Below, piece by piece: positions 18,660 through 27,799 of a DNA stretch of 64,000 bases (its first letter is position 1; each line of letters begins with the position of its first letter). The DNA lies in assembly GCF_004297265.1 (NCBI RefSeq), contig NZ_SCUT01000054.1:62001-126000 (forward strand). Direction: 5' to 3'. This DNA is from Reyranella sp. GTDB taxonomy: Bacteria > Pseudomonadota > Alphaproteobacteria > Reyranellales > Reyranellaceae. The notes beneath the pieces are model-generated. The model did no database searches and was not told where the DNA came from. It saw only the letters and a list, made by a program, of their open reading frames with translations. The position numbers and the translations under genes are program-made.

Positions 18660-20012
18660 GTGACGCAGATCGAGGGCGCGCCTGGAGTGACCCCGGGCGC
18701 GGTGCGCTGCGGGCCGTTGCCTGCCTGGGTCGAACATGCGCCGCCTGTCGTGCCACCGGACGCGAGCGCGGCAGGGTTCGTCGACAATGGCGTCTGCCGG
18801 CTTCTGTCCGAAAGCCAGGTCAATCTCTGCCTGCCCGAGCGGCAATGGCACTTCCGGCGCGTCCAGAAGGTGCTGACCCGCGCCGGCGCCGAACGCGTCT
18901 CGCACTTCGGAGTGGAGTTCGATCCTGCCTATGAGCAGGTCGAGATCCATCACGTGCGCATCCTGCGCGACGGTCAGACCATGGAGCACGCCCGCGACGA
19001 CGCGTTCCAGACGTTCCGGCGCGAGACAAATCTCGAAATGCTGATGCTCAATGGGCGATTGACCGCGTCGCTGCTGATATCCGACGTGCGTGTCGGCGAT
19101 ATCGTGGAGACCGCGATGACGGTCACGGGCAGCAATCCGGCGCTGAAGGACAGATTTGCCGGCTGGGTGACGTTCGACGACGTCAACCCATTTCATCAGT
19201 ATCGCCACCGCCAGCTTCGTCCGGTCGACCGCAACGTTGCCTGCAAGCCGTTCAACGAGCCGCCGGCGGCAACGACCGTGCTGGCGAATGGCATCGTGGA
19301 GGCGTGCTGGAGCCTGGAAAACCCGATACGGCGCGAAATCGAGGAGTATGCCGTGCCGTGGCAGCTCCACCTTCCGACTCTGCAGTTCACCGAGTTCCCG
19401 GCATGGTCGGACGTGTCGCGCCTATTCGCCCCTTACTATCAGTCCGCCGACTTGCCCGAGATCCTTGCCGGCGAGATCGACCGGCTCGCGGCAGAGTATC
19501 CGGACCCGGCTGATCGCGCCGTCGAATGGCTGCGCTTCGTGCAGCGGGAACTGCGCTATTTCGCGCTGTCCTTCGGGGAGGGCGGGCTGGTGCCGCGCGA
19601 CCTGGCGAGCATCTGGTCCAGCCGGTTCGGCGACTGCAAGGATGCCGCCCTGCTTTACGTTGCCGGCGCCCGCCGCCTGGGGCTGGAAGCCTGTGCCGCG
19701 CTCACGTCGACGACGCACGGCATCGCGCTGCCGGATTTCCTGCCGGCCTCGGACCTGTTCAACCATTGCATCGTTCGGCTGCGACTGGAGGGGAAGAGCT
19801 ATTGGCTGGACCCAACCTGCTCCGAACAGGCCGGCCGGCTGGCGATGCTCAGTCAGGTCCATTCCGGATGGGGACTGCCGCTTTCGGACGATGCCGATGT
19901 GCTCGAGCGAATCGGCTCCGACGAGCCGGCACAGCAGGTCAATATCGAGGACGAGGTCGAGTTCGGCCCCAAGCCCGATTCGCCGGCGAAGCTGACACGG
20001 CAGATCGAGTAA
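18660..20012 (+). CDS. DUF3857 and transglutaminase-like domain protein, N-terminal part (interrupted)
   Basis: The 450-residue product starts at GTG 18660 with GGGGAG about 9 nt upstream. Residues of about 55-215 look like DUF3857 (VQKVLTRAGAERVSHFGVEF; FAGWVTFDDVNPFHQYRHRQ). Residues of about 265-400 are transglutaminase-like with an intact triad: Cys in SSRFGDCKDAALL, His in DLFNHCIVRL and Asp in YWLDPTC. The frame stops at TAA (20010-20012) just after LTRQIE, yet the same frame resumes at once with sequence that continues the family's C-terminal domain. The gene is therefore probably broken by one nonsense change, or makes a shortened protein keeping the catalytic domain. Function in this family is poorly known. 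No signal peptide is clear. Confidence 0.8.
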   Translation: MTQIEGAPGVTPGAVRCGPLPAWVEHAPPVVPPDASAAGFVDNGVCRLLSESQVNLCLPERQWHFRRVQKVLTRAGAERVSHFGVEFDPAYEQVEIHHVRILRDGQTMEHARDDAFQTFRRETNLEMLMLNGRLTASLLISDVRVGDIVETAMTVTGSNPALKDRFAGWVTFDDVNPFHQYRHRQLRPVDRNVACKPFNEPPAATTVLANGIVEACWSLENPIRREIEEYAVPWQLHLPTLQFTEFPAWSDVSRLFAPYYQSADLPEILAGEIDRLAAEYPDPADRAVEWLRFVQRELRYFALSFGEGGLVPRDLASIWSSRFGDCKDAALLYVAGARRLGLEACAALTSTTHGIALPDFLPASDLFNHCIVRLRLEGKSYWLDPTCSEQAGRLAMLSQVHSGWGLPLSDDADVLERIGSDEPAQQVNIEDEVEFGPKPDSPAKLTRQIE

Positions 20013-20072
20013 TATTCACAGTCAGCCGATCGTACGCGTCACAGGTTCGCGAATGAAGGCTCTGGTGACTAT

Positions 20073-20687
20073 GTGAGCGACCGGCTGAAGGAGGTGCAGG
20101 CGCTCTGGCCGCGCGCCCATGAGACCGGCGCGATCGATTTGCGTGATGATCGACCGGACAATTGCCTGACCGTGATCCTGCGCTACGAGATTCCCGATTG
20201 CTGGAAGGCGGAAGGGAAGCTGCTGGGCTTCCAGATCCACGACCTCGTCGTCGCGGGCGAACTGGGAGCGCTCAAGTCAGTCGAGCGAAAGGGCGAGATA
20301 GTCCTGGGACAACCGCGGAAGTTGGGCCATCGCATCACCCTGAAGATGCCGCGCAAGTGGAAAGACGGAGGATGGCACCACGGTGAGGAGGCGGAGGGCC
20401 TCTCCTTCGTCAGCCGCTTGCGGGTCGAGGGGCGCACGCTCGTCAATGAAAGGGCCATCACCGTGTCGAGCTGGTCGATGCCCGCCGCCGGCGCCAGGGA
20501 CTACATGCGCGTCGTCGAGGCGATGCACACTAACGTCCTGAATATCTGGGCCCGCAAGCGCTTCGGACGGATCGTCTCGGCGGCGTCGGGCGGTTTCGGT
20601 CTCAACCTCAATTTGGGCAGGTTGTGGATGGTCTGGATCGGCATCATGTTCCTGGCGGCGATCCTGAAGGCGGTTGTCCCCAGGTAA
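20073..20687 (+). pseudogene. C-terminal part of the interrupted DUF3857 protein
   Basis: This is the continuation, in the same frame, of the gene that stops at 20012. The stretch 20013-20072 also reads through cleanly (DRTRHRFANEGSGDY). GTG 20073 is the first good re-start (SDRLKEVQALWPRAHE). The 204 residues form a beta-rich domain and end with a hydrophobic helix, RLWMVWIGIMFLAAILKAVV, a likely membrane anchor. No ribosome site is convincing, so separate translation is doubtful. Read through the stop, the whole gene (18660-20687) would encode about 675 residues. Confidence 0.7.
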
Positions 20688-20950
20688 TTCGGCGCCCCTT
20701 TGCCGCCGGCGTTGGGGCAGCCCCGGCGGTCGTCTGCAGGCCGGGCCGGAAAGCAGGCGGAATCGCATGAAAGTCAGCCAGGCCAGCGTTTTACGTTTCC
20801 CTGGAATGTGGCAATTCGAGTGAGGTCTGTGTGGCGACGTCGGTGCGAACGACTCGCAACATCGGCTGCGCTGACGCAAACCGGGCAGTCGTCATATGCT
20901 ACGCGAAAATTCTCTGGAAAATCCGGCACTTACGGACGCCTTAGCAGCTG
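20688..20950 (+). other. Non-coding stretch upstream of tRNA-Asp
   Basis: About 330 bp separate the DUF3857 remnant from tRNA-Asp. The only open frame (20700-20972) starts weakly, has odd composition, matches no family I know and runs into the tRNA promoter. I see nothing else in the first 260 bp. Confidence 0.5.
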
Positions 20951-20957
20951 CGGTATG

Positions 20958-20986
20958 CTTGACACCCAATAGGGTGTCCTATATTT
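20958..20986 (+). promoter_or_regulatory. Promoter of tRNA-Asp with embedded palindrome
   Basis: CTTGACA (-35 element; TTGACA at 20959-20964) and TATATTT (20980-20986) have a 15-16 bp spacer and lie about 30 bp before tRNA-Asp. The spacer carries a perfect inverted repeat, GACACCC (20961-20967) AATA GGGTGTC (20972-20978), that overlaps the -35 box. This may be an operator or chance symmetry. Confidence 0.6.
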
Positions 20987-21013
20987 CTCCGCGCGCCGTT
21001 TGGGGCTGAGAAA

Positions 21014-21090
21014 GCGGGCGTAGTTCAGTTGGTTAGAATGCCGGCCTGTCACGCCGGAGGTCGCGGGTTCGAGTCCCGTCGCTCGCGCCA
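21014..21090 (+). tRNA. tRNA-Asp (anticodon GTC)
   Basis: The 77-nt cloverleaf has acceptor GCGGGCG/CGCTCGC (one G-U pair), anticodon GTC at 21048-21050 in CCGGCCTGTCACGCCGG, T-arm GGTTCGAGTCC and encoded CCA. nuoA begins 45 nt downstream. Confidence 0.97.
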
Positions 21091-21135
21091 GCCCAAACAC
21101 TGGCAGCCCAGAAAAACAGGGCGCAAGGGGTGGCG

Positions 21136-21501
21136 ATGGAAGCTCTTCTGCGGGAATACCTGCCAATCCTGATCTTCCTCGGACTAGCCTTCGGGCTGGT
21201 CTGTGCCATGCTCGGCGGGTCCTATCTGATCGCTCGCCAGAATCCGAACTCCGAGAAACTGTCGCCGTTCGAATGCGGCTTCGCGCCGTTCGACGATGCC
21301 CGCGGCCAGTTCGACGTAAGATTTTATCTCGTCGCGATCCTTTTCATCATCTTCGACCTCGAAGTGGCGTTCCTCTTCCCGTGGGCCGTGGCGCTCGGTG
21401 ATATCGGCGTCTTCGGTTTCTGGTCGATGATGCTCTTCCTTGGTGTCCTGACGGTGGGCTTCATCTACGAATGGCGGAAGGGAGCCCTGGAATGGGAGTA
21501 A
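21136..21501 (+). CDS. nuoA: NADH-quinone oxidoreductase subunit A
   Basis: This 121-residue membrane subunit of complex I has three transmembrane segments (about 8-30, 63-84, 90-112). It carries the family signature NPNSEKLSPFECGFAPFDDA in the loop that holds the conserved Cys near the quinone site. The ATG at 21136 (AAGGGG upstream) was preferred to GTG 21130. It is first in the 14-gene nuo operon and its stop overlaps nuoB by 10 bp. Confidence 0.97.
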   Translation: MEALLREYLPILIFLGLAFGLVCAMLGGSYLIARQNPNSEKLSPFECGFAPFDDARGQFDVRFYLVAILFIIFDLEVAFLFPWAVALGDIGVFGFWSMMLFLGVLTVGFIYEWRKGALEWE

Positions 21502-22025
21502 TCACCCCGACCAAGCCCAGTACGGCGGCTGAAGCAGCGCTGTCGCGGGCTTTGAACGACGAGCTGGCCGACAAAGGCTTTGTCGTGGCCCAGCTCGACA
21601 AGCTGATCACCTGGGCGCGCACCGGCTCGATGTGGGGCCTGACCTTTGGTCTCGCCTGCTGCGGCGTCGAGATGATCCATTGCTGGATGAGCCGCTACGA
21701 CCTCGACCGCTTCGGCTTCGCGCCGATGCCGAGCCCGCGGGCCGCTGACGTCATGATCGTGGCCGGCACGCTGACCAACAAGATGGCCCCGGCGCTGCGC
21801 AAGGTCTACGACCAGATGGCCGAGCCGCGCTACGTGATCTCGATGGGCTCGTGTGCCAACGGCGGCGGCTACTATCACTACAGCTACTCCGTCGTGCGCG
21901 GCTGCGATCGCATCGTGCCGGTCGACGTCTACGTGCCGGGATGCCCGCCGACCGCCGAAGCGCTGCTCTACGGCGTGCTGCAGCTTCAGAAGAAGGTCCG
22001 TCGCACGGGCACGCTGGTGCGCTGA
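21492..22025 (+). CDS. nuoB: NADH-quinone oxidoreductase subunit B
   Basis: The 177-residue peripheral-arm subunit carries the terminal [4Fe-4S] cluster N2. The ligands are the Cys pair in GLACCGVEM (residues 56-57) and the Cys in MGSCANGGGYY and YVPGCPPTAEA. It passes electrons to quinone. The ATG at 21492 lies in the end of nuoA; its stop overlaps the nuoC ATG by one base. Confidence 0.98.
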   Translation: MGVITPTKPSTAAEAALSRALNDELADKGFVVAQLDKLITWARTGSMWGLTFGLACCGVEMIHCWMSRYDLDRFGFAPMPSPRAADVMIVAGTLTNKMAPALRKVYDQMAEPRYVISMGSCANGGGYYHYSYSVVRGCDRIVPVDVYVPGCPPTAEALLYGVLQLQKKVRRTGTLVR

Positions 22026-22666
22026 TGAGCGAGGCCCTCAAGGAACTCAGCGACCATATCGCCCAGGCGCAGGCGAATGTGGTCACGAAGGCCGAGATTC
22101 GCCTCGGCGAGCTGATGCTGGACACCACGCCTGACAATGTGATCGCGCTCCTGACCTATCTGCGCGACGACCCGAAGTGCCTGTTCAAGCAGCTCATCGA
22201 CATCTGCGGCGTCGACTGGCCGGAGCGCGAGAAGCGCTTCGACGTCGTCTACAATCTGCTCAGCGTCAAGAACAACCAGCGCATCCGCGTGAAGCTGATG
22301 ACCGACGAGACGACGCCTGTGCCGTCGGCTGCACGGGTCTACAGTTCCGCCGGCTGGTTCGAGCGCGAGACTTACGATCTTTACGGCGTATGGTTTTCCG
22401 ATCATCCGGATCTGCGGCGCATTCTCACGGACTACGGCTTCGAGGGCCATCCGCTGCGCAAGGATTTCCCGTTGACCGGCTTCGTCGAGTTGCGCTGGGA
22501 CGACGTGCAGAAGCGCGTGGTCTACGAGCCGGTGAAGCTTGCGCAGGAATTCCGCCGCTTCGACTTCCTGAGCCCCTGGGAGGGCGCGCCCAAGGTTCTC
22601 CCGGGCGACGAGAAGGCCCAGGAAGCGGCCGCGGCACCGGCGCCCGCACCGGCCAAGGCGAACTGA
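22025..22666 (+). CDS. nuoC: NADH-quinone oxidoreductase subunit C
   Basis: The 213-residue peripheral subunit has the 30-kDa subunit signature ERETYDLYGVWFSDHPDLRR and then GFEGHPLRKDFPLTG. It is a separate protein here, not fused to NuoD as in E. coli. The C-terminus is an Ala/Pro-rich tail (about 195-213). The start ATG shares its A with the nuoB stop. Confidence 0.97.
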   Translation: MSEALKELSDHIAQAQANVVTKAEIRLGELMLDTTPDNVIALLTYLRDDPKCLFKQLIDICGVDWPEREKRFDVVYNLLSVKNNQRIRVKLMTDETTPVPSAARVYSSAGWFERETYDLYGVWFSDHPDLRRILTDYGFEGHPLRKDFPLTGFVELRWDDVQKRVVYEPVKLAQEFRRFDFLSPWEGAPKVLPGDEKAQEAAAAPAPAPAKAN

Positions 22667-22667
22667 C

Positions 22668-23852
22668 ATGTCCGACGTCGAAATCAAGACACTGACCATG
22701 AACTTCGGGCCGCAGCATCCGGCGGCCCACGGCGTGCTGCGTCTCGTCGTCGAGATGGACGGTGAGATCGTCGAGCGTTGCGATCCGCATATCGGCCTGC
22801 TGCACCGCGGCACCGAGAAGCTGATCGAGTACAAGAGCTACCTGCAGGCGGTGCCGTATTTCGACCGGCTCGACTACGTCTCGCCGATGAACCAGGAGCA
22901 TGCTTACGCCCTGGCGGTGGAGAAGCTGCTGGGCATCGAGGCGCCGGAGCGCGGCCAGTACATCCGCGTGCTGTTTTCCGAGATCACGCGCATCCTGAAC
23001 CATCTGCTGAACGTCACGACCTTCGCGATGGACGTCGGCGCGCTGACGCCGCCGCTCTGGGGCTTCGAGCAGCGCGAGCTGCTGATGGAATATTACGAGC
23101 AGGTGAGCGGCTCGCGCATGCATGCGGCCTATTTCCGGCCGGGCGGCGTCCATCAGGACCTGCCGGCGGGCATGCTCGATTCGATGGAAGGGTGGATCAA
23201 GCAGTTCTATCCGTTCATGAAGGACATCGAGAACCTGCTGAACGAGAATCGAATCTTCCGCCAGCGCACGGTCGACATCGGCGTGGTCTCGGCCGATCAG
23301 GCACTCGATTGGGGCTTCTCGGGCCCGCTGATCCGCGCGTCGGGACTGCCCTGGGACCTGCGCAAGTCGCAGCCCTACGACGTTTACGACCGCATGGATT
23401 TCGACATCCCGGTTGGCAAGACCGGCGACTGCTACGCGCGCTACCTCGTGCGCATCGAGGAAATGTACCAGAGCGCTCGCATCATGGAGCAGTGCATCGC
23501 CGCGTTGCGCAAGGTCGGCGGTCCGGTGCGCGTCGACGATCGCAAGATCTCGCCGCCGCGCCGCGGCGAGATGAAGGGCTCGATGGAAGCGTTGATCCAT
23601 CATTTCAAGCTCTACACCGAGGGCTACAAGGTGCCTGCCGGCGAGACCTACACGGCGGTCGAGGCCCCGAAGGGCGAGTTCGGCGTCTACCTCGTGTCCG
23701 ACGGCACCAACAAGCCTTACCGCTGCAAGATCCGCGCTCCCGGGTTCCCGCACCTGCAGGCGCTCGAAATGATGACCAAGGGACACCAGCTCGCCGACAT
23801 GTCGGCGAACATCGGCTCGCTCGACATCGTGTTCGGCGAGATCGACCGCTAG
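22668..23852 (+). CDS. nuoD: NADH-quinone oxidoreductase subunit D
   Basis: The 394-residue 49-kDa-type subunit forms the quinone cavity with NuoB. FGPQHPAAHGVLRLV near residue 12 holds the quinone-site His, and LHRGTEKL and the C-terminal DIVFGEIDR are family signatures. The ATG follows the nuoC stop by one base. Confidence 0.98.
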   Translation: MSDVEIKTLTMNFGPQHPAAHGVLRLVVEMDGEIVERCDPHIGLLHRGTEKLIEYKSYLQAVPYFDRLDYVSPMNQEHAYALAVEKLLGIEAPERGQYIRVLFSEITRILNHLLNVTTFAMDVGALTPPLWGFEQRELLMEYYEQVSGSRMHAAYFRPGGVHQDLPAGMLDSMEGWIKQFYPFMKDIENLLNENRIFRQRTVDIGVVSADQALDWGFSGPLIRASGLPWDLRKSQPYDVYDRMDFDIPVGKTGDCYARYLVRIEEMYQSARIMEQCIAALRKVGGPVRVDDRKISPPRRGEMKGSMEALIHHFKLYTEGYKVPAGETYTAVEAPKGEFGVYLVSDGTNKPYRCKIRAPGFPHLQALEMMTKGHQLADMSANIGSLDIVFGEIDR

Positions 23853-23863
23853 GAGACGATGCG

Positions 23864-24445
23864 ATGGCGATGATCACCGCCGACCCCAAGGACGTCCCTC
23901 AGGTCGAGCACTTTGCCTTCACGCCCGAATACATGGCGAAGGTCGAGGAGCAGATCGCGCACTATCCGCCGGGCCGTCAGGCGAGCGCCGTGATCGCGGT
24001 GCTGGACCTGGCGCAGCGTCAGCACGGATGGCTCCCGCGCGCGGCGATGAACGAGGTGGCGCGCATCCTCGATATGGCGCCGATCCGCGTCTACGAGGTC
24101 GCCACCTTCTATACGATGTTCCAGCTGCGGCCGAAGGGCAAGTACCTGCTGCAGGTCTGCACCACGACGCCGTGCTGGCTGCGCGGCTCGGATGCCGTGA
24201 TGAAGGCCTGCCAGCATGCCGCCGACGGCGAGACGTTCAGCGTGCAGGAGGTCGAGTGCCTCGGCGGCTGCGTCAACGCGCCGGTCGTGCAGATCAACGA
24301 CGACTTCTACGAGGATCTCGACGAGGCCTCGATGAACAAGGTGCTCGACGCGTTCCGGCGCGGCGAGACGCCGAAGCCCGGACCGCAGGTGGATCGCCAG
24401 ACGTCGGCGCCCGAAGGCGGCCTGACGACGCTGAAGGGCGAGTAG
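23864..24445 (+). CDS. nuoE: NADH-quinone oxidoreductase subunit E
   Basis: This 193-residue thioredoxin-like subunit binds [2Fe-2S] cluster N1a through Cys99 and Cys104 (CTTTPC) and Cys132 and Cys136 (CLGGC). It forms the NADH-oxidising module with NuoF and NuoG. The ATG at 23864 gives MAMITADPKD, 11 bp after the nuoD stop. The C-terminal 30 residues are Pro-rich and low in complexity. Confidence 0.97.
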   Translation: MAMITADPKDVPQVEHFAFTPEYMAKVEEQIAHYPPGRQASAVIAVLDLAQRQHGWLPRAAMNEVARILDMAPIRVYEVATFYTMFQLRPKGKYLLQVCTTTPCWLRGSDAVMKACQHAADGETFSVQEVECLGGCVNAPVVQINDDFYEDLDEASMNKVLDAFRRGETPKPGPQVDRQTSAPEGGLTTLKGE

Positions 24446-24448
24446 CAC

Positions 24449-25732
24449 ATGCTCAGCGACAAGGACCGCATCTTCACCAACCTCTACGGCGTCCACGACT
24501 GGCGCCTGGCCGGTGCCCGCGCCCGCGGCGCCTGGGACAATACCAAGGCGATCCTCGACAAGGGCGTCGACTGGATCATCGACGAGATGAAGAAGTCGGG
24601 CCTGCGCGGCCGAGGCGGCGCCGGCTTCCCGACCGGTATGAAGTGGTCCTTCATGCCCAAGGAAGTGAAGGATCGTCCGCATTATCTCGTCGTGAACGCC
24701 GACGAGTCGGAGCCGGGCACCTGTAAGGATCGCGACATCATGCGTCACGATCCGCACCTGCTGATCGAGGGCTGCCTGGTCGCGGGCTTCGCGATGCGCG
24801 CCAATGCCGGCTACATCTATGTGCGCGGCGAATTCTACAACGAAGCGCAGCATCTGATCGCCGCCATCAAGGAAGCCTATGACGCGGGCCTGCTGGGCAA
24901 GAATGCCTGCGGTTCGGGCTGGGACTTCGACCTCTACGTCCATCGCGGCGCCGGTGCCTACATCTGCGGCGAGGAGACCGCGCTGCTCGAGAGCCTCGAG
25001 GGCAAGAAGGGCATGCCGCGGCTGAAGCCGCCGTTCCCGGCGGGCGCCGGCCTCTATGGCTGCCCGACCACGGTGAACAACGTCGAATCGATCGCCGTCG
25101 CGCCGACCATCCTGCGCCGCGGCGCGGCCTGGTTCGCGGGCATCGGCCGTCCCAACAACACCGGCACCAAGCTCTTCTGCATCTCCGGCCATGTGAACCG
25201 GCCGTGCAACGTGGAAGAGGAGATGGGCATTCCTCTCCGTGAGCTGATCGACCGGCATTGCGGCGGCGTGCGCGGCGGCTGGGACAATCTGCTGGCGGTC
25301 ATTCCGGGCGGCGCCTCGGTGCCGCTGCTGCCGAAGTCGATCTGCGACAACCAGTTGATGGATTTCGATTCGCTGCGCGACCAGCGCTCGGGCCTCGGCA
25401 CCGCGGCCGTCATCGTCATGGACAAGTCGACCGACGTCGTGAAGGCGATCGCCCGGCTAAGCTACTTCTACAAGCACGAGAGCTGCGGCCAGTGCACGCC
25501 GTGCCGCGAGGGTACCGGCTGGATGTGGCGCGTCATGGAGCGGATGGTCACGGGTAATGCGCGGATCGAGGAGATCGATGCGCTCGAGGACGTGACCAAG
25601 CAGGTCGAGGGTCACACGATCTGCGCGCTGGGCGACGCGGCGGCATGGCCGATCCAGGGCCTGATCCGGCATTTCCGGCCCGAGATGGAGCGCCGCATCC
25701 GCGCGCGCACCGAAAAACTGGCGGCCGAGTAG
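24449..25732 (+). CDS. nuoF: NADH-quinone oxidoreductase subunit F
   Basis: The 427-residue subunit oxidises NADH with FMN. GRGGAGFPTGMKW (near residues 53-65) binds FMN, EPGTCKDRDIMRHDP binds NADH, and CGQCTPCREG near residue 348 with a later Cys holds [4Fe-4S] cluster N3. It is three bases downstream of nuoE. Confidence 0.98.
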   Translation: MLSDKDRIFTNLYGVHDWRLAGARARGAWDNTKAILDKGVDWIIDEMKKSGLRGRGGAGFPTGMKWSFMPKEVKDRPHYLVVNADESEPGTCKDRDIMRHDPHLLIEGCLVAGFAMRANAGYIYVRGEFYNEAQHLIAAIKEAYDAGLLGKNACGSGWDFDLYVHRGAGAYICGEETALLESLEGKKGMPRLKPPFPAGAGLYGCPTTVNNVESIAVAPTILRRGAAWFAGIGRPNNTGTKLFCISGHVNRPCNVEEEMGIPLRELIDRHCGGVRGGWDNLLAVIPGGASVPLLPKSICDNQLMDFDSLRDQRSGLGTAAVIVMDKSTDVVKAIARLSYFYKHESCGQCTPCREGTGWMWRVMERMVTGNARIEEIDALEDVTKQVEGHTICALGDAAAWPIQGLIRHFRPEMERRIRARTEKLAAE

Positions 25733-25747
25733 GGCGGGGAGCAGTCA

Positions 25748-27796
25748 ATGCCCAAGGTCAAGATCGACGGCGTCGAACTGGAGGTACCGGCCGGCCTCAC
25801 GGTGCTGCAGGCCTGCGAGCTGGCCGGCGTCGAGATCCCGCGCTTCTGCTATCACGACCGCCTTTCCATCGCCGGCAACTGCCGCATGTGCCTGGTCGAG
25901 GTGAAGCCCGGTCCGCCCAAGCCGCAGGCGAGCTGCGCGCTGCCCGTCGCCGACAAGCAGGAGATCTTCACCCAGACGCCGACCGTGCAGAAGGCGCGCA
26001 AGGGCGTGATGGAGTTCCTGCTGATCAACCATCCGCTCGACTGCCCGATCTGCGACCAGGGCGGCGAGTGCGACCTGCAGGACCAGGCGATGGCCTATGG
26101 GTTCGACCGCAGCCGCTATCACGAGAACAAGCGCGCAGTGCCTGACAAGGAGCTGGGCCCGCTGGTCAAGACCTCGATGAACCGCTGCATCCATTGCACG
26201 CGCTGCATCCGCTTCGCGACCGAGGTTGCCGGCGTCGAGCAGCTCGGCGCCACGGGCCGCGGCGAGAGCATGGAAGTCACGACCTATGTCGAGCAGGCGC
26301 TGGCGACGGAACTCTCCGGCAACCTGGTCGATCTCTGCCCGGTGGGCGCGCTGACCTCGAAGCCCTACGCCTTCGAGGCGCGGTCGTGGGAGCTGACGAA
26401 GACCGAGTCGGTCGACGTGCTCGATGCGCTGGGCTCGAACATCCGCATCGATACGCGTGGCGCGCAGGTGATGCGCATCCTGCCGCGCCTGAACGACGAT
26501 GTGAACGAGGAGTGGATCTCCGACAAGACGCGCCATGCGCTCGACGGCCTGCGTCATCAGCGGCTCGATCGGCCCTACGTCCGCACCAAGGGCAAGCTCG
26601 TCGAGGCAACCTGGGACGAGGCCTTCGCGGCCATCGCCGCCAGGCTGAACGGACTGGAAGGCTCGAAGATCGCCGCCATCGCCGGCGACCAGTGCGACGC
26701 CGAATCGATGGTGGCGCTCAAGGATCTCATGGCGTCACTGGGCTCGCCGAACATCGACTGCCGCCAGGATGGCGCCAGGCTCGACGGGCCGCGCGGCAGC
26801 TACATCTTCAATGCGGGAGTCCGCGGCATCGACCAGGCGGAGGCCATCCTGCTGATCGGCACCAATCCGCGCACCGAGTCGCCGGTGCTGAACGCGCGAA
26901 TCCGCAAGCGCTACGTCCACGGCAACGTCGCCATCGCGAGCATCGGCCCGGCCGAGGACCTGACCTATCCGGTCGAGCGTCTGGGGGCGGGGCCAGCCAC
27001 CCTGCGCGAGCTGGTCGACGGCAGGCTCGGCTTCTTCGAGAAGCTCAAGGGTGCGAAGCACCCGTTGATCGTCGTCGGCATGGGCGCGCTCGCCCGCGAG
27101 GACGGCGCCGCGGTGCTGGCGATGGCCCGCGAGCTGGCCGAGAAGCTGAACGCCGTCCGCGAGGACTGGAACGGATTTGCCGTGCTGCACACGGCGGCGG
27201 CCCGCGTCGGCGGCCTCGACCTCGGCCTGGTACCGGGTCAGGACGGGCGCGACGTCGCCGGCATCCTGGAAGGCTGCCAGAAGAAGGAGATCGAGGCGGT
27301 CTACCTGCTGGCGGCCGACGAGATCGACACGACGAAGCTCGGCAAGGCGTTCGTGATCTACCAGGGCCACCATGGCGACGCCGGCGCCCATCGTGCCGAC
27401 GTGATCCTGCCGGGCGCAGCCTATACCGAAAAGCCCGGCATCTACGTGAACACCGAAGGCCGCGTCCAGATCGGCCGTCGTGCGGGCTATCCGCCGGGCG
27501 ATGCGCGCGAGGACTGGGCGATCCTGCGCGCACTCTCGGAGCGTCTCGGCAAGACGCTGCCCTACGACACGCTGCATCAGGTCCGCTCGCGGCTCGTGGC
27601 CGTGAACAAGGTCTTCGCAGCCATCGACCAGCAGGCGCCCGCCGCCTGGGGCACGTTCGGCACGCCGGGCGCGATCAGCGATGCGCCGTTCAAGTCGGCG
27701 GTGCCGAATTTCTACATGACCTGTCCGATCAGCCGCGCGTCGAAGACCATGGCGGACTGCATGGCCTCGCGGGCGCATCTCATGGCGGCGGAGTAG
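25748..27796 (+). CDS. nuoG: NADH-quinone oxidoreductase subunit G
   Basis: The 682-residue subunit links the N1b, N4 and N5 clusters. Cys motifs are in the ferredoxin-like N-terminus (IPRFCYHDRLSIAGNCRMC), in CPICDQGGECDLQDQ and in CIHCTRCIRF. A molybdopterin-oxidoreductase-like domain follows (from about 220). It is shorter than the 900-residue enteric form and matches the alphaproteobacterial and mitochondrial size. Confidence 0.97.
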   Translation: MPKVKIDGVELEVPAGLTVLQACELAGVEIPRFCYHDRLSIAGNCRMCLVEVKPGPPKPQASCALPVADKQEIFTQTPTVQKARKGVMEFLLINHPLDCPICDQGGECDLQDQAMAYGFDRSRYHENKRAVPDKELGPLVKTSMNRCIHCTRCIRFATEVAGVEQLGATGRGESMEVTTYVEQALATELSGNLVDLCPVGALTSKPYAFEARSWELTKTESVDVLDALGSNIRIDTRGAQVMRILPRLNDDVNEEWISDKTRHALDGLRHQRLDRPYVRTKGKLVEATWDEAFAAIAARLNGLEGSKIAAIAGDQCDAESMVALKDLMASLGSPNIDCRQDGARLDGPRGSYIFNAGVRGIDQAEAILLIGTNPRTESPVLNARIRKRYVHGNVAIASIGPAEDLTYPVERLGAGPATLRELVDGRLGFFEKLKGAKHPLIVVGMGALAREDGAAVLAMARELAEKLNAVREDWNGFAVLHTAAARVGGLDLGLVPGQDGRDVAGILEGCQKKEIEAVYLLAADEIDTTKLGKAFVIYQGHHGDAGAHRADVILPGAAYTEKPGIYVNTEGRVQIGRRAGYPPGDAREDWAILRALSERLGKTLPYDTLHQVRSRLVAVNKVFAAIDQQAPAAWGTFGTPGAISDAPFKSAVPNFYMTCPISRASKTMADCMASRAHLMAAE

Positions 27797-27799
27797 GGC

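Noticed and set aside
20700..20972. 90-codon open frame before tRNA-Asp
   Set aside because: Weak start, no homology that I recognise, and it runs through the tRNA promoter.
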